DNA from: Verrucomicrobia bacterium 12-59-8
GTDB taxonomy: Bacteria > Verrucomicrobiota > Verrucomicrobiae > Verrucomicrobiales > Verrucomicrobiaceae
Direction: 5' to 3'
Length of the DNA: 14,419 bases
Assembly: GCA_002279765.1 (NCBI GenBank)
Contig: NCCR01000169.1
Coordinates: 9,104-23,522, forward strand
In this document: positions 8,243 to 14,419 of the stretch, one piece after another
Numbering within the stretch: position 1 is the first letter of the stretch
Layout: the number at the start of each line of letters is the position of its first letter
The notes under the pieces: generated by a model
What the model was told of the DNA's origin: nothing
Database searches by the model: none
The model's input: the letters and a program-made list of their open reading frames with translations, nothing else
Position numbers and translations under genes: made by a program

Positions 8243-9409
8243 ATGAAGAAAGCCCTCCTTGCTCTTGAAGATGGCCGAGTGTTTGAAGGCACGGCGTTCG
8301 GCGCCGATGCCACCCACACCGGCGAAATTTGTTTTAACACCTCCATGAGTGGATATCAGGAGGTCCTCACCGATCCCTCCTATCGCGGTCAGATTGTGAC
8401 CATGACGTATCCCATGATCGGGAACTACGGCGTGAACCCGCTGGATATGGAAAGCCATGAACCTCACGTGCGCGGCTTCGTTATCGAAGAACTCTGCGAG
8501 CAGCCCAGCAACTGGCGCAGCACGCAGAGCCTCGACGCTTTTCTCAAGGAATGGAACATCCCCGGCATCCAGGGCGTGGATACCCGCGCCCTGACCGCCC
8601 ACCTGCGCACACGGGGTGCCATGCGCGCCGTCATCACCACCACGGCCACGGCTGAGGAAGCCGTGAAACAGGCCGCCAGCAGCCCAGCGATGGAAGGCAG
8701 CGACTTCGTCAAGGAAGTCACCACCAAAGCCCCCTACCTCTGGGACCCGGAAGGCCTCGAAAGCGGTGACTGGGACATCCCCAGCCCCTCGCAGGACCGC
8801 GAGCCCGGCCCCGACGGCATCGTGCGCCATCCCCTTCCCGAAGCCAAGTACCACATCGTGGCCTATGACTTCGGCGTGAAGCGCAACATCCTGCGCCGCC
8901 TACGCCAGCATGGCTTCCGTGTCGATGTCGTCCCGGCCACCACCAGCGCCAAAGACGTGCTCGCCAAAAATCCCGACGGTGTCTTCCTCTCCAACGGCCC
9001 TGGAGATCCCGCCGCGCTCGACTACATCCACCAGGAAGTGAAGCAGCTCATCGGCAAGATGCCCATCTTCGCCATCTGCCTCGGCCATCAGATCCTCGGC
9101 CACGCCTACGGCGGCAAGACCTTCAAGCTCAAGTTCGGCCATCGTGGCGGCAACCAGCCCGTCAAAGACCTGCGCAATGGCCGCGTCTCCATCACCAGCC
9201 AGAACCACGGCTTCGCCATCGATCCCTCCTCGCTGCCCGGCAACGTCGAGGTCACGCACATCAATCTCGACGACGGCACCGTGGAAGGCATGCGCCACCG
9301 CGAAGCCCCCGTCCTCAGCGTTCAATACCACCCCGAAGCCGCCCCCGGCCCGCATGACGCGAAGTACTTCTTCGCCGAATTCGCCCGGATGATCGAGACG
9401 GGGAGGTAG
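8243..9409 (+). CDS. carA: Carbamoyl-phosphate synthase small (glutaminase) subunit
   Basis: A 388-residue protein that hydrolyses glutamine and passes ammonia to the large subunit CarB for carbamoyl phosphate, used in pyrimidine and arginine synthesis in the cytoplasm. The ATG at 8243 gives [20 protein letters not shown], the typical CarA start; the frame upstream to 8120 overlaps the metG tail and is not used. The N-terminal CPSase domain shows [20 protein letters not shown] and the [17 protein letters not shown] block. The class I glutamine amidotransferase domain has [13 protein letters not shown], the nucleophile Cys at about 279 in [10 protein letters not shown], and the His/Glu pair at about 363 and 365 in [13 protein letters not shown]. 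Length is normal and all catalytic residues are present. carB is not in this window. It lies 70 bp after the metG stop. Confidence 0.96.
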   Translation: MKKALLALEDGRVFEGTAFGADATHTGEICFNTSMSGYQEVLTDPSYRGQIVTMTYPMIGNYGVNPLDMESHEPHVRGFVIEELCEQPSNWRSTQSLDAFLKEWNIPGIQGVDTRALTAHLRTRGAMRAVITTTATAEEAVKQAASSPAMEGSDFVKEVTTKAPYLWDPEGLESGDWDIPSPSQDREPGPDGIVRHPLPEAKYHIVAYDFGVKRNILRRLRQHGFRVDVVPATTSAKDVLAKNPDGVFLSNGPGDPAALDYIHQEVKQLIGKMPIFAICLGHQILGHAYGGKTFKLKFGHRGGNQPVKDLRNGRVSITSQNHGFAIDPSSLPGNVEVTHINLDDGTVEGMRHREAPVLSVQYHPEAAPGPHDAKYFFAEFARMIETGR

Positions 9410-9452
9410 AATGGAGAAATGCCGAATTCGGAATATCGAATGATTGAGCCGC

Positions 9453-9479
9453 GGAGTGCAAGCCTCAGGTTTGCACTCC
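9453..9479. repeat. REP-like palindrome after carA
   Basis: ggagtgcaagcct and aggtttgcactcc form a 13-bp stem around a single C, with one G-T wobble position as the only departure from perfect symmetry. A second small dyad follows at 9489-9500 (gaca-ctcc-tgtc). This palindrome-plus-tail shape is typical of interspersed extragenic repeats. It lies 43 bp beyond the carA stop and could also fold in mRNA as a transcript end, though no T-run follows. Confidence 0.6.
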
Positions 9480-9549
9480 AGTACGACCGACACTCCTGTC
9501 TGTAGCTCAGCGCCCCGCCATCTCCCAGCCCACCGTTCTGCTTCGTTTC

Positions 9550-9585
9550 TCGTTTCCACCTCTATAGGCTCAAAATTGGAAACGA
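9550..9585. repeat. GTTTCCA dyad element, copy 1
   Basis: tcgtttcca (9550-9558) and tggaaacga (9577-9585) are perfect 9-bp inverted arms around an 18-base AT-richer centre containing ctctatagg. The arms and the cctcta core recur at 10170-10204 and, in degenerate form, near 10481-10510. Confidence 0.65.
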
Positions 9586-9944
9586 AGGAAAACTGGCCAT
9601 TCCACCCCAGGGACAGTCGCCCGGACAGCGCCGCCCGCGAGGCCTACCCCTGACAGGAGATGCAATGAGAGCGCAGGCTGGGTGTGTTTGGCGAATGCCC
9701 CCTCATCAACCCCTTGCACACCCCGCGCCCAACCGCCCGGCCATGAGAGCGCCCGTGCGCCACCATGCCTGCCACACGCACACGAAGGCAGTTGGGGCGG
9801 GCTGTCGCCACACCCACCCTGCGACCACGCATGAAGAACCAGCACTGGGAAACATGCCACCGCACATCGCGGAGCCGGCACAGCCGTGACGGTACGGTCC
9901 TGCATGTGTGCCAGCAAAAACACATCGGCTGGCCCACCCTGGAA

Positions 9945-9975
9945 GCGCCAGGGGCGGCAGCCCCGCAGATGGCGC
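9945..9975. repeat. Nested hairpin gcgcca...tggcgc
   Basis: Outer arms gcgcca and tggcgc enclose inner arms gggg and cccc with loop cggcag and a small bulge. This gives a compact GC hairpin on either strand; no known family is assigned. Confidence 0.45.
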
Positions 9976-10051
9976 GGCCACCTCCACACCTGCCTCCTGA
10001 GAGACAGGCGCAGCCACCCCTCCCGTCCATCCTCCATGGCAGGCTCACAGC

Positions 10052-10068
10052 GTGGTATTCTATACCAC
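10052..10068. promoter_or_regulatory. Operator-like palindrome with repeated half-site
   Basis: gtggtattctataccac is a perfect 7-bp dyad with a 3-base centre. Its right half tataccac is repeated at 10092-10099, 31 bp on (about three helical turns). Such spacing resembles a protein binding site, but no promoter or adjacent gene start supports a regulatory role, so the call is tentative. Confidence 0.35.
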
Positions 10069-10169
10069 TTCGTGCTCCTGTCACCTGGAAATATACCACC
10101 GGCCTCCCCGCCACCCCGCTGGCAGGAGTCCCACACCCCTGACCGCCGCCGCCGGACCTCCCACGGCTT

Positions 10170-10204
10170 CGTTTCCACCAAAAGCACCTCTAGGAGTGGA
10201 AACG
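10170..10204. repeat. GTTTCCA dyad element, copy 2
   Basis: cgtttccac (10170-10178) and gtggaaacg (10196-10204) are perfect 9-bp inverted arms separated by 17 bases that contain cacctctagg. Arms and core match copy 1 (9550-9585); the left arm and core match the degenerate copy at 10481-10502. Confidence 0.65.
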
Positions 10205-10307
10205 GGAAACAAAGCGGCATCCCCCAGCGAAACCCCATTCCAGATGGAAATGAACGTGGAAACCAGCGCGACGCACCCGAAGAAGGCGGCGCGTGGCGAC
10301 GCCCGAC

Positions 10308-10328
10308 GGCGCTTGGAGACCAAGCGCC
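10308..10328. repeat. Perfect 8-bp hairpin ggcgcttg/caagcgcc
   Basis: Perfect inverted arms of 8 bp with loop gagac. It is followed at about 10342-10374 by an imperfect stem (ccggacacgcgc against gcgcgggtgtcgg). No T-run follows on either strand, so it is not a clear terminator. Confidence 0.5.
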
Positions 10329-10480
10329 CTACCTACCTCGCGCCGGACACGCGCATGCTCAGCGCGGGTGTCGGGCGGGCTGTCCTCAGCCAGCCGTCGT
10401 CGAAGCCCCTGATGTTCGAGCAAGAGACAGCCTGCTAAAGGGACATGGGTTTTGGAATCCGCTACAATGTCCGGGCCACC

Positions 10481-10510
10481 TTTCCACCACAGGCACCCCT
10501 AGAAAACGAA
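10481..10510. repeat. GTTTCCA element, degenerate copy 3
   Basis: tttccaccacaggcacccct (10481-10500) followed by ag resembles the left arm and core of copy 2 with few changes, but the right arm is lost and reads aaaacgaag. It lies about 57 bp beyond the 3' end of the KAP gene. Confidence 0.5.
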
Positions 10511-10566
10511 GCGCCTCAAAAACTCATTTGACCCAGGGCAAGCCGCCGCGCCCACCTCCTGGCTTT

Positions 10567-13338
10567 TCACTTCCGCCTTTTCACTTCCCCCTGACCCGCC
10601 GCCGCACTTTCTACAGGCAGCGCTGCAGTGGCCAGTTGCTGGAAATACGTTGCCAGCGGGGCTTGGCTCAAATCATAGGCGGAGCTGGCAGCGGCCTCGC
10701 CTTCCGGCCGGTGGTCGATCATCTTCACAATCGCCGCCCGCCGGAGTTCGGCATGCTCTGCCTCCACCTTGTCTTTCAGCTTCTCCAGGGTGACGGCTGA
10801 GTCCTCGCGCAGAGCGCTCATGGCCTGCGGGGAGCACAGATCCAGCGCCACCAGTTTGGCGATGTCGTGCGCGCTGAGCCGGCCTAGCTGCTGACGTTGC
10901 TTCTCCGTGGGATCGAGCGTGGCGGAGTCGAGCAGCTTCATCGCAGCAGCGAGGTAAAGCCGCAGGCGGAAGAGATTCACGAACTGCTTCAGCCGGCGCG
11001 GGTTGTGCTCCAGGGCATCGGTCACATAGCTGGCGCAGAGGAAGGCCGCCTGGCCGTCGTGCAGGTGTGTGTCCACCTCCTGCACCGCCGCCTGCACCCG
11101 TTTGGCTTCAGCCTCCTTCTGCACCGCTGCTGGGACTGGCACCGGCCCAGGTGCCGCCGCAGCACTTGAGCCGGGCGGTGGTGTGGCAGGGGCAGCCGCC
11201 GGGGCAGCACGGCCAGCACTCGGGCTGGCACCCGCAGCGGGCACGCCTGGCGCAGGCGGCTCCTCGCCTTTCCATCCGGTGATCATCCGCAGAAACTGGT
11301 CCTGATCCTTCCCTGCCAGCCCCGGTAGATGCACGGTGATCTGGATGAACTTCTCCAGGAATTCATGGCCAAAGCCCAGCGCCTGGCGCTGCGCCACCCT
11401 GCCGTCCTTCTCAGGAGTCAGCAAAATCGGCAGCAGCTTCTCATGCTTTGCCGCCACCGCAGCGGCCACTTTCTCGCGGTCCATGCCGAGGATGCAGATC
11501 ACCCCCGGCGGCTTGGGCTCCCCCTTGCGCCGCTCATGCCCGCCACCGCTGAGCATGAGGTGCAGGCTTTGCAGCACGTCCGCCGCTTTCGGAGCCTCGC
11601 AGCGGTCCAGATCATCAATGAACACCACCACGCGGTCCGGGCTCCAGCGCGCACGTTCGGACTTCTGGAGCTTTTCCGGGGCAGGAATGCCATGCGTGTA
11701 AAACACCCGGCGCACCCAGCGGCAGACACCCAGCAGCAGCGCCCGTGCGATGGCACGCCACTGCTCTGGCCAGTTTGGGTCGGTATGGCTGCGCAGATCG
11801 GCTATGAAGCGCTCCAGCGGGCCGGTGCCTGGCATGTAGGCGCACATCAGACGTTCAAAGTCCTCATGAAAGCGGTGCAGGTCATCCACCCCCTCCTGAT
11901 GCTGGTTGCGGGTGAAGACGCTCACCATGTCCAGCTTCAGCGGGCTGCCAAAGCTGCTCATCACATCCTTCAGCAGCCCCCACAGCAGCAGCGGCACGCC
12001 CAGCAGCGGCAGTTTCTGGGCCAGTTCGGCGTTCAGCCCTGTTCCCTCCTTGGCATCAGGCTTGATCAGCAGATCCATCCCGTGGCACCACAGCCACAGC
12101 AGCGCCCCCAATCCCAGCACCCACAGGGCCAGCCGGGCCAGCAGCAGCACCTGCTCCGCGCCGGACTGGCGCTGCCAGCTCAGGGTCAGCCGCCGCCGCC
12201 AGAGCCCCAGCCAGGACAGCTTCTCCCCCATCTGCCGCTCATAGGCCACGGCAAAGGCCGCCCACAGCGTCTTCCCCGCCTCATGCTTCCACGGATTGAA
12301 CCACACCGTGGGCATCTGGTTCTGGGCTTCCAAAGCCCCGCGCAGGCAGTGCAGAAACGAGGTCTTTCCCGCACCCCACGGTGCCTCCACCGAGACGGTG
12401 ATGGGAGCCTCCGTGTCCGGGCAGGCCAAAAAGGCCCGCAGCGCCTCCTTGTACATTTCCGCCGTGTCCGTCAGCTTTGAGGCGGCGATATCAGAAGCCA
12501 ACGCCACGCTGTAATTCGGTGGCAGAAAATTTTTCTTGATGATCGGCGGCAGTGCAGGCGTCTCCGGCACCGTCGGAGGAACCGGGGATGCACCTGGAGA
12601 ATCGGCAAAGGCAGGGGTGCGCTCCATGTTCTGGGGGTGATTCAGCCACCACTCATTGAACCAGCCGCGCATCTCCTCCAGCGGGGGCTGCCCATGCGCG
12701 CAGGCCATGAGCCACCCGAACAAAGTCTCGGCACCGCCCACGCTAAGCATGGCTTTCTCGGCGGCGGACCTCCACTGCAGCAGAAACTCACTCTCAGGGG
12801 AGGACGACCAGAGCGGCATCAAAATCAGCGGCTCCCCCCCTGCTCGTGCCATTTCGAGATCTCTGCTGACCTCCGTCATCACCTGCGAGCGCAGCTCCAA
12901 CCCAGATTCGCCGCTCTCGGCGGCGTCGGCGGCGTCGGCGGCGTAGGCGGCGGCGTCGGCGGCGGCGGCGTCGGCGTCGGCGTCGGCGGCGGCGGCGGCG
13001 GCGGAGACGGAGACGGAGACGGAGACGGAGACGGAGACGGAGACGGAGACGGCGGCGTAGGCGGCGGAGGCGGAAATTTGCCCCCCCTTACGGTCCCCAC
13101 TTACCATCGCCAGCACCAGCTTGCTGGTGATGGCATTGCCGTACTCGCGCCACCAGCCGATGCGCCGCTCCTCGCTACGCCAAGCAGTGAACATCAGGGG
13201 AATGACACGCCAGGCCGCGCGAGCGGCCATGGCCACCTGGGCTTCACGCGGCAGCCCCTGAAGCTGCTCACGCACCTGCCCCTGGTAAGCATCAAGATCA
13301 AATTCTGGCGAACCGCTGGCTGAAGGAGCAGATGACAT
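10567..13338 (-). CDS. KAP-family P-loop NTPase with two membrane helices
   Basis: A 923-residue KAP (Kidins220/ARMS and PifA) NTPase, a STAND-like ATPase family in which the nucleotide domain carries inserted membrane helices; bacterial members are patchily distributed and PifA excludes phage T7. Residues 1-88 include an AARAAWRVIPL helix. Residues about 89-142 form a low-complexity Ala/Asp tract with eight Val-Ser pairs. Walker A is WGAGKTS at 321-327, followed by the family block VWFNPWKHE (345-353). Membrane helices lie at about 396-418 and 442-458, between Walker A and Walker B (VVFIDDLDRCE, 571-581). A Pro/Ala linker at about 694-740 precedes the C-terminal motif NPRRLKQFVN at 779-788. 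All nucleotide-binding residues are intact, so the protein is probably an active membrane-anchored ATPase facing the cytoplasm. The ATG at 13338 is the first in frame and lies 103 bp after thyA. The effector or partner is not obvious; defence is an inference. Confidence 0.88.
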   Translation of the reverse strand: MSSAPSASGSPEFDLDAYQGQVREQLQGLPREAQVAMAARAAWRVIPLMFTAWRSEERRIGWWREYGNAITSKLVLAMVSGDRKGGQISASAAYAAVSVSVSVSVSVSVSVSAAAAAADADADAAAADAAAYAADAADAAESGESGLELRSQVMTEVSRDLEMARAGGEPLILMPLWSSSPESEFLLQWRSAAEKAMLSVGGAETLFGWLMACAHGQPPLEEMRGWFNEWWLNHPQNMERTPAFADSPGASPVPPTVPETPALPPIIKKNFLPPNYSVALASDIAASKLTDTAEMYKEALRAFLACPDTEAPITVSVEAPWGAGKTSFLHCLRGALEAQNQMPTVWFNPWKHEAGKTLWAAFAVAYERQMGEKLSWLGLWRRRLTLSWQRQSGAEQVLLLARLALWVLGLGALLWLWCHGMDLLIKPDAKEGTGLNAELAQKLPLLGVPLLLWGLLKDVMSSFGSPLKLDMVSVFTRNQHQEGVDDLHRFHEDFERLMCAYMPGTGPLERFIADLRSHTDPNWPEQWRAIARALLLGVCRWVRRVFYTHGIPAPEKLQKSERARWSPDRVVVFIDDLDRCEAPKAADVLQSLHLMLSGGGHERRKGEPKPPGVICILGMDREKVAAAVAAKHEKLLPILLTPEKDGRVAQRQALGFGHEFLEKFIQITVHLPGLAGKDQDQFLRMITGWKGEEPPAPGVPAAGASPSAGRAAPAAAPATPPPGSSAAAAPGPVPVPAAVQKEAEAKRVQAAVQEVDTHLHDGQAAFLCASYVTDALEHNPRRLKQFVNLFRLRLYLAAAMKLLDSATLDPTEKQRQQLGRLSAHDIAKLVALDLCSPQAMSALREDSAVTLEKLKDKVEAEHAELRRAAIVKMIDHRPEGEAAASSAYDLSQAPLATYFQQLATAALPVESAAAGQGEVKRRK
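12912..13070 (-). repeat. Hexanucleotide/GCC microsatellite inside KAP gene
   Basis: On the + strand, eight perfect copies of ggagac run from 13003 to 13050, flanked by a longer imperfect tract of ggc/gtc/gta triplets on both sides. On the coding strand the core gives eight Val-Ser pairs and the flanks give Ala with Asp, Tyr or Ser. Unit length 6 keeps the reading frame, so gain or loss of units would change protein length rather than switch the gene off. Confidence 0.9.
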
Positions 13339-13441
13339 GGTGGAAGCTCGGCACCATCCACCGGCAGGCCAACATGCAAGCAGATTATCTCCCCCAGCGC
13401 AGATTCACACCTAGAATGGAGATTTACCCCGCCAGCGCTGG

Positions 13442-14070
13442 TTAAATCGCGATCTCCGCCTTGATCCCGGCATAGCTGAGATGCATGGCGATATGATCGC
13501 GCTTGAAGCTGGCGTAGGCGTCGTCGCGCTGGCGATGTTGAAGGGCACGCCGAGAAAGAGATCTGCGCTGCGCTGGTAGAGCTGGCAGCTCAGCCTGCCG
13601 CGATCCACAAAGAACTGAAACAGGCAGTGGCAGGGTGGCAGCGCCATCTTCTCAATGTGCGGCACGTTCCACGCGCTGACGATGTGGCGGCGGCTGTAGG
13701 GATTCGTTTTGAGGCCGTGGATGAGGCTGGCGATCTGGTCGTGTGTCTCCGCCCCCGGTGCGCCCTGCCAGCGCCGCCACTGCGCGCCATAGACGGGGCC
13801 GAGGTCGCCGTTTTCATCCGCCCATTCGTCCCAGATGGTGACTTTGTTGTCGCGCAGGTACTTCACGTTGGTGTCTCCCTTCACGAACCAGAGAAGCTCA
13901 TGAATGATGGAGCGCAGGTGTACCTTCTTGGTGGTGACGAGCGGGAAAGTGGTGCTGAGATCGTAGCGGCTCTGCTCGCCAAACACGGAGTACGCCCCCG
14001 TGCCGGTGCGGTCCTCACGGTAGCTTCCGTGTTCGAGCACTTTGCGCAGCAGGCGGTGGTATTCTTCCAT
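13442..14070 (-). pseudogene. thyA: Thymidylate synthase, internal deletion and frame change
   Basis: ThyA converts dUMP and methylene-tetrahydrofolate to dTMP in the cytoplasm. The ATG at 14070 gives [15 protein letters not shown], matching the usual start. Conserved blocks follow: [42 protein letters not shown], and the catalytic Cys147 in PPCHCLFQF, then [21 protein letters not shown] ending at residue 181. The expected continuation (YALL...THLYSNH...) is absent. The original frame runs on with unrelated residues to a stop at 13411-13413, whereas another frame gives [21 protein letters not shown] ending at a TAA at 13442-13444, which fits a ThyA C-terminus (family ending IKAP-A-V). About 50-55 residues, including dUMP-binding positions, are missing together with a frame change near 13515-13530. 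A working enzyme is unlikely from this sequence; a true deletion or an assembly error are both possible. Confidence 0.82.
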
Positions 14071-14165
14071 CGTCCAGTCATAGAGGGGCAGACGGGGAGT
14101 GCAATTTTTTAGGAGGCGGGGATTCCAGGCTGGCACACGGGATTGGCGCAGGAAGGGCGCTGGCA

Positions 14166-14220
14166 GAATGACGAATGAGTAAATCCGAATGTCTAAAAAT
14201 GACGAAGCCCCAATGACGAG
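14166..14220 (+). repeat. Degenerate AATGACGA intergenic repeats
   Basis: Imperfect copies of aatgacga occur at about 14167, 14199 and 14212 with partial copies (gaatgagt, gaatgtct) between them, in an AT-richer strip upstream of the release-factor-like gene. They look like a simple intergenic repeat; the many ATGs here do not start a sensible frame. Confidence 0.5.
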
Positions 14221-14419
14221 GTCAGCATCCTGCAGGAGCGCAGAAACTCCGCATCCGTGAGGAGGATCTGGAGGAGTCGTTCATTCGTGGCGGCGGCGCG
14301 GGCGGGCAGAAGATCAACAAGACCAGCTCCACCGTGGTGCTGCGCCACATTCCCAGCGGCCTCGAGGTGCGCTGCCAGCGCGAGCGCTCCCAGTCGCAGA
14401 ACCGCCTCATCGCCCGCCA
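14213..14419 (+). CDS. RF-1-domain release-factor-like protein, 5' frame disturbed, cut by window end
   Basis: From 14247 the frame reads [20 protein letters not shown], then [20 protein letters not shown] and [17 protein letters not shown], the GGQ-bearing domain of short class I release-factor-like proteins that hydrolyse peptidyl-tRNA on ribosomes, often in rescue. The GGQ motif is seen in GAGGQK. In this frame a TGA lies at 14214-14216 and no ATG, GTG or TTG follows before the domain. The -1 frame just upstream (from about 14215) reads DEVSILQER, which resembles the N-terminus expected for these proteins, so a small insertion or deletion near 14240 probably breaks the frame. The start coordinate is therefore approximate, the ATG at 14213 being in a third frame. 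The gene is divergent from thyA and continues beyond the window. Confidence 0.72.

Larger units (their letters stand above)
9410..10566. other. Hairpin-rich stretch without a convincing gene
   Basis: About 1.16 kb between the convergent ends of carA (+) and the KAP NTPase gene (-). Open frames of 60-300 codons exist on both strands, but their translations are rich in Pro, Arg, Cys and Trp, show no family motif, and overlap one another, as expected for GC-rich noncoding DNA. Instead the stretch holds many inverted repeats: 9453-9479, 9550-9585, 9945-9975, 10052-10068, 10170-10204 and 10308-10328, plus a degenerate relative at 10481-10510. No tRNA, rRNA or clear U-tailed terminator was recognised. 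It may hold structured RNA, repeat-element debris or both. Confidence 0.6.

Noticed and set aside
9453..9479. Rho-independent terminator for carA
   Set aside because: The stem is strong but no T-run follows, so it is listed as a repeat with only a possible termination role.
9550..10204. GTTTCCA dyads as integron attC sites
   Set aside because: The arms do not fit the GTTRRRY core consensus, centres are too short, no integrase is present and no cassette gene lies between copies.
9570..10238. 222-codon - strand frame in the noncoding region
   Set aside because: Rich in Arg, Trp, Cys and Pro, no motif, crosses several hairpins and has no ribosome binding site.
9410..10566. CRISPR array or retron RNA
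   Set aside because: Repeats are inverted, unequal and irregularly spaced, with no cas gene and no reverse transcriptase in the window.
11329..12480. 383-codon open frame on the + strand
   Set aside because: Antisense to the KAP NTPase core; the His/Gln/Pro-rich translation reflects the opposite strand.
12637..13323. + strand frame with a long Gly-Asp repeat resembling a calcium-binding tract
   Set aside because: The Gly-Asp run is the complementary reading of the ggagac microsatellite; the rest has no RTX-like or other motif, and the KAP frame on the other strand is clearly real.

Overview
The window looks like a chromosomal segment of a GC-rich member of the Verrucomicrobiota, probably Verrucomicrobiaceae/Prosthecobacter-like. 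The placement rests on gene content (a planctomycete/verrucomicrobial-type cytochrome c domain fused to WD40 repeats, GYF_2 membrane proteins, a short RF-1-like release factor) and on repeat style. It is inferred from family knowledge, not from a database search.

Layout. The + strand half (93-9409) carries a secreted GSDH-type sugar dehydrogenase; a very large exported protein joining a PSCyt1-type haem c domain, a WD40 propeller and about 740 residues of Ala/Lys/Glu-rich coiled coil; two tandemly duplicated small membrane proteins with an N-terminal GYF_2 domain; methionyl-tRNA synthetase (metG); and the small subunit of carbamoyl-phosphate synthase (carA). From 9410 to 10566 lies about 1.16 kb with no convincing gene, between the convergent 3' ends of carA and the next gene. 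It is rich in inverted repeats. The - strand then carries a 923-residue KAP-family P-loop NTPase with two membrane helices and an in-gene GGAGAC microsatellite, preceded on the same strand by thymidylate synthase (thyA). The right edge (+ strand) holds the start of an RF-1-domain release-factor-like gene, cut by the window.

Function. The left part is an exported sugar-oxidation/cytochrome pair (a PQQ-type dehydrogenase beside a haem c protein), plausibly but not demonstrably linked. The middle and right are ordinary housekeeping genes interrupted by one accessory-looking KAP NTPase locus with its hairpin-rich 3' flank, the part most likely to hold something undescribed.

A caution: metG, thyA and the release-factor-like gene each show a break (missing codons and/or a frame change) in a conserved region. 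Three such lesions in housekeeping genes within 7 kb suggest assembly or consensus errors, or a degraded genome copy, at least as strongly as biology. The long reading frames in the first 6.6 kb and the KAP gene are intact.
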